In this document: positions 60,001 through 64,000 of the stretch, in pieces
Position numbering within the stretch: the first letter of the stretch is position 1
How the letters are laid out: the number at the start of each line of letters is the position of its first letter
From: Brassica napus
Lineage: Eukaryota > Streptophyta > Magnoliopsida > Brassicales > Brassicaceae
Length of the DNA stretch: 64,000 nucleotides
Reading direction: 5' to 3'
Assembly (NCBI RefSeq): GCF_020379485.1
Contig: NC_063452.1
Coordinates: 53,506,439-53,570,438 of the forward strand
The notes under the pieces: model-generated
The model's database searches: none
What the model was told of the DNA's origin: nothing
Seen by the model: the letters and a program-made list of their open reading frames with translations, nothing else
Made by a program: the position numbers and the translations under genes

Positions 60001-60960
60001 TCATAATAATATGAGTTTTAGCAAAAAAAAAAACTCATAATAATATGAAGGTAGTTTCGTCCAACATGCATTGGACTCAGTCAAAGGGATTGCGTTCCAG
60101 CGCCATAAACTATCATAAGGTATAAATGTAAAATAGTACAAAATATATATATGAAAATGGATGTTATAATGTAGATGATAAAAAATTACAATATATCGTG
60201 TCCAGTTTATTTATGGAAAAATTTGGAAAAATACATTCATAAGAGATTTTATTTTGAAATTCATATCACTTTATATCTATTTTGGAAAACTACACTTATT
60301 CCTAAATGAAATTACCAAACTATCCAATTGCAATGTTTACAAGTATATTAATATCTATTTTTTTTAATAAAAAAATAAATCACTTTAGAATCGTATGCTT
60401 TCGAAAAAACATTTTATAATAAAATCAACAACAATCAATAGCAAATTCCCGGTATGATTTAAACAAAAACAAAAACCATCAGTCAACAACACAAACGTCT
60501 ATAACAATAACTAAATGATCACTTTCTCGGATTGGAAGATTTTGTTTTGATGTACCAGTAGACACGCATGAAACAAACCCTACAAAAAATATAAGAAGCA
60601 AATTATGCCTTGCTGCATATTTTCTCTTTAACTACAGTTTATTCCTTACCGTAACTTTCTTCTTTGATTATCACACAACGATTCTAGGGAAGAGATGATA
60701 GCTAATGAACATTGTGAATTTGGAACACGAATGAACTCTTGCAGTTGAAGATAATTTCTTTACAAATTGTGTATGATTCAATCCATCGGTCCTAATAATA
60801 ATAATAATTTTTATAACCAAACTAGAAAAAGTGGACGTGTGAACACAATCCTCTTCTCTTCGTCGTCATCTATATAAACACAACAAAGGCTCATATCTGG
60901 CACACACCAAAATCCTCTTCTCTTCACTTTCTCTATTCATCTTCATCTCTTCCTAAACGA
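60001..60960. other. Intergenic DNA and possible old promoter of the MATE relic
   Basis: 60118-60213 repeats 59126-59210 (shared ATGATAAAAAATTACAATAT and TCGTGTCCAGTTTATTTAT). From 60890 the CT-rich sequence (CCTCTTCTCTTCACTTTCTC) looks like a plant leader ahead of the MATE pseudogene. Confidence 0.5.
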
Positions 60961-60964
60961 ATCT

Positions 60965-61769
60965 CTCTCCCATTGTTCTTCCCAGGTCTCCTCCTCTACT
61001 TCCGCTACTACGTCTCTCTGTATTTCCTCGGCGGTCTCGGTCGCTCCACTCTCGCCGGCGGCTCCCTCGCACTTGATTTCGCCAACATAACCTGTTACTC
61101 TCTCTTCTCCGGTTTAACCATGGGCGTCGAATCAATCTGCTTTCCAGCGTTCCGTGCAATCCGAGCTACAATCCAGCGAGGACTCATCCTCCTCCTCTTA
61201 ACATCTCTCCCTGTTTCACTTCTTTGGATTAAGACCAAGAAAATCCTTGAAATGTTGAAACAGGACGAGGATCTCGCGGCTGAAGCTCACATCTTTCTGC
61301 TTTACTCTGTTCCTGATCTCCTCGTTGAATCTTTCTTACACCCACTGAGAGCTTATCTCAAGATCCAGTCAAAGACTCTGCCTTTATCAATCTGCACAGC
61401 GATCGCGAATATTCTCCAACTTACCCATCACGTTTCTCCTCGTGCAGTATCTCGGGTTTGGTATAAAAGGTATCGCCTTGAGTGGTGTCTTGTCAAATTT
61501 CAACCTTGTCGTCTTTCTCGTCATCTACATCGCTTTCTTGGAAGAGAAGCAAAGTAGCGACGAGGAGGTTTTAGAGGAGTCTTATGAAGATAGTTTGAGA
61601 GAAGGGAAGAAGTTGCTCCTTCTTGCGATACCCATACCGATTGAGATGATTATGGCGTTTTGGTTTGGGTTCGGGTTCCAGGGACTTTGGCTCGGGATGC
61701 TCGCGGCGCACATGGCGTGTGTGATTGGTAGGATGGTGGCAACGTGTATATATAGTTTGCATAAACAAA
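60965..61769 (+). pseudogene. MATE (DTX) efflux transporter pseudogene
   Basis: First part 60965-61420: LFFPGLLLYFRYYVSLYFLG, then GGSLALDFANITCYSLFSGL, TMGVESICFPAF and HIFLLYSVPDLL. These are TM1-TM5 of the plant DTX subfamily, but the usual GQAFGA block reads FPAFRA. A one-base shift near 61420 moves the rest to another frame (VQYLGFGIKGIALSGVLSNF). After KLLLLAIPIP the sequence jumps to MAFWFGFGFQGLWLGMLAA, so about 200 residues (roughly TM7-TM11) are deleted. The start of the protein is missing, and a MULE element cuts the 3' end at 61770. Intact relatives export small molecules with proton exchange. Confidence 0.85.
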
Positions 61770-62816
61770 GGGAAAAATGTCATTTAAATCATCAATTTTC
61801 AAATTTGGTTGAAATAAAACACTAATTTTTTGTGAATCAAAAAATATATTCAATTTCTTTTGATAAGCCATTTTGACCATAAACTTTTGTTGACCATACC
61901 ATTTTAGATCTATCAATAGTTAACTTTTAAACAGGTCTAAAATGACATTTAAAGTTGATGATTTTTTGGCACAAATAAAAAGCAACCTTTTTTTTTAAAT
62001 ATCTGATTTTAAATATCTTTAACTATATTTTTAACAACTATAACATTAATATTTAAATTATATCGATAGATGTATTCTTCATGATTCTTTATGTTTATTA
62101 TACAGATATTCAAAATATATTTTATATAGTTTCTATAAATGTGTTATCAGATTCCTTTTGCATTTCAGCACGAAAATAAGTTTTACCAAAAACGGTTAAG
62201 ATCCAAAATGTTGCTACATCAATGGAATTATGTAAAATCCCTCTACTATTAATTTTCTGAGAATAAACAAATATTAACATCTTACAAAAAATCAAAATTT
62301 TGACAATAAAATTGTGAAAAATAATCCAGTTAAGACAATATAAATAGTTACAAAAAGTTACATAATTGTCGTAAATATTATAAAACTTTTTGATGATTAC
62401 TTAACTAATGATATATCAAACTAACTATATTACAATATAAATGAAAATTATATATATTTATTTTGAAGAAAGTAATGAAAATTAGACTTTTATTTATTCA
62501 GTATTCATATTTATAAAATGTTTTAGTTACTAAATTATTTATTACAAAAGTTAACCTTCATTTTTTTAGAAAAATATTGATTTATATTTTTTTACCAAAA
62601 AAAATCAACTCTAAAAGCATTTTAGGTCTACTGTTACTTAACTATAACTGTTGACTAACTACGTACATGACTAAAAAAATATGGCACAGAAGTTTATGAT
62701 CAAAGTAGCTTGTCAACAAAAGTTGAATGTTTTTTAGGTTCACGGAAAAGTTGTTGCTTTATTTCAACCAGATTTTGAAAGTTGATGATTTAAATGATAT
62801 TTTCTCCATAAACAAA
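61761..62816. mobile_element. MULE-type element (61770-62807) with ~150-bp TIRs and 9-bp duplication
   Basis: ATAAACAAA is present at 61761-61769 and 62808-62816 (perfect). Ends GGGAAAAATGTCATTTAAATC and, inverted, GGAGAAAATATCATTTAAATC continue as imperfect inverted repeats for about 150 bp (both include GGTTGAAATAAA and, further in, ATAAACTT). The interior is AT-rich with no transposase. A long TIR with 9-bp duplication is diagnostic of Mutator-like elements. Confidence 0.88.
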
Positions 62817-63215
62817 ACAATAAGTATATAATTCAATCATTAAAAAATAATACTACAGAATATAAATGGTATAAAACATCAGAATACATTTGTAAAATAC
62901 ATTTTATACAAAAATAAAATAGTAACATAATGATAAAATAGTAAAAGTAACAAAAAAATCATCTAAACAATTTACAATGTATAAAAGGAATTTTCTAATA
63001 TTCCTTTAAGAAAGAATGTGATTTTGAAATAAAATCACATATATTTTAAAGTCCATATAAAATAAATTAAACTAACAAAAAAACATTTAAAATTAGTCAA
63101 CTAGATATATACTACTTTTAGAAAATTAGCATAATACTAACAAACATTTTTTTAGATAGAAAATGTAAGTATTGATAAACATTTTTTAACTAACATATGT
63201 ACAACTGCATCTCAG
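62817..63215. other. AT-rich DNA, no gene seen
   Basis: Stops in every frame. It separates the MULE from the exon-like piece at 63216. Confidence 0.5.
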
Positions 63216-63373
63216 AGTAGCAGCAGCAACCAAACTCCAGTCATTGACAAAGAAGGTGGACAAGCAACAGCAGCAGTCAGCTACACGGTTGTTGCTACGA
63301 AGATAGCTATGGGAGTTGATGAAGAAAATCCTCAGACTTGTAGACAAAGAAAAAGGCTGCAAACATTACCGTG
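63216..63373 (+). other. Exon-like open stretch (~52 codons), unrecognised
   Basis: After an acceptor-like GCATCTCAG the frame SSSNQTPVIDKEGGQATAAV continues open to TGA at 63371-63373 (ending RLQTLP). It is GC-richer than its surroundings. It could be a displaced C-terminal exon of the MATE relic or part of another decayed gene. Confidence 0.25.
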
Positions 63374-64000
63374 AGTGAATAGTTTCAAGTCGATCAAACC
63401 GTCAACCCCACTTAGTTTTCGTCACTTTCAGAATTGCTACATTCTTATGTTTTCCCTATTTTAAACTTTGTTTATCTCTTGCATTTTCGGCTACTATGAT
63501 TCAATATAATAAAGGCAGCGTTGACGGGTCTTTTGCATATTGAAATATTTTTACGTTATTGCATATTTGCATGAGTGCATGTTCACATAGTAGCATGTCA
63601 CTTACGTAAACAAAGCATCAACCTCGGCTCTGTTAGCATTGCATATTTTGTTATTTATTATATACTGGCAAAAATCTTTTTTTTTTAATTTGAATAATCT
63701 TATTATAATTGTAAATTTAAATAAATTAGTAATTTTTAAATATATTATAAGCTACTCTCGCTTTGATCATTGTTTGGTGGAGGTGCCATCGCAGCAAATG
63801 AAAGACCATCTGGAGATTTAACAGCTGTGGAAAGCTTGTAAACAGCCGCTTCAAAAGCTCTTTGACTAATGATTTGTAGGCTGCTACCAAATTGTTCATG
63901 ATATTTTTTTTGGTGGAATCACAATTATCTTCCTTTTTTGGTTTGTACTATGGAAGGAGGAAAGTAGGAAGGTTTTCATGTTAATAGGAGCACGGATGAA
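63374..64000. other. AT-rich end of window with a coding-like fragment
   Basis: At about 63775-63870 the plus strand reads EVPSQQMKDHLEI, a TAA, then QLWKACKQPLQKLFD in the same frame, followed by a stop. It looks like a decayed exon. No family is recognised. Confidence 0.3.

Noticed and set aside
1..64000. CRISPR array, bacterial operons or riboswitches
   Set aside because: No spaced direct repeats of that kind. Introns, plant transposons and gene families show this is plant nuclear DNA.

Overview
The window is plant nuclear DNA, almost certainly from a Brassica species or a close Brassicaceae relative. The evidence is spliced genes with GT-AG introns, AT-rich intergenic DNA, plant transposon families and four genes in Arabidopsis chromosome 5 order: a GH3 beta-glucosidase (At5g20950/At5g20940 type), TOUSLED (At5g20930), eIF2-beta (At5g20920) and a broken AIP2 (At5g20910). 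I recalled these Arabidopsis matches from memory; no search was run. The A or C genome of Brassica cannot be decided from this sequence.

Layout. 1-3 kb: intact nine-exon GH3 gene (+). 3-6.1 kb: a leftover 3' tail of a second TOUSLED copy, AT-rich decayed DNA and one hAT-like element. 6.1-12.9 kb: a complete, young, non-autonomous Athila-type LTR retrotransposon (gag-protease only). 13.5-16.1 kb: a non-autonomous Helitron. 16.7-17.6 kb: a poly(A)-tailed retroposon just behind the TOUSLED stop codon. 17.65-22.0 kb: intact 16-exon TOUSLED-like kinase gene (-). 22.8-27.3 kb: an intact F-box gene (-) between two directly repeated segments, and a DUF295 pseudogene (-). 27.6-28.95 kb: a Helitron-like element and a telomere-repeat-bearing MITE. 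29.6-31.6 kb: intact eIF2-beta gene (+), followed by the AIP2 relic. 33-38.5 kb: a foldback element, a SINE, a 617-bp Helitron and a second hAT-like element.

38.7-55.4 kb is best read as one large autonomous-type Helitron on the minus strand: a 3' hairpin/CTAG end at 38656, a Rep-helicase gene (40.2-45.6 kb) and two RPA70-like single-strand-binding genes (46.9-48.8 and 52.8-55.0 kb). It is inactive: Rep has two in-frame stops and an 8-bp-TSD MITE inside it, and both RPA genes are broken. A 2.3-kb CACTA element and a tRNA-derived SINE are nested in it. 55.5-58.1 kb: another non-autonomous Helitron. 59.3-60.0 kb: the third hAT-like copy. 61-61.8 kb: a MATE transporter pseudogene interrupted by a MULE-type element with 9-bp TSD. 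The last 1.2 kb has only weak exon-like fragments.

The intact host genes are housekeeping or regulatory: cell-wall glucan trimming, chromatin-linked kinase, translation initiation and F-box. Most of the remaining sequence consists of transposons, and many insertions still show target-site duplications. Exon borders were placed by eye from splice motifs, reading frame and family knowledge. For GH3, TOUSLED and eIF2-beta the summed coding length is an exact multiple of three.
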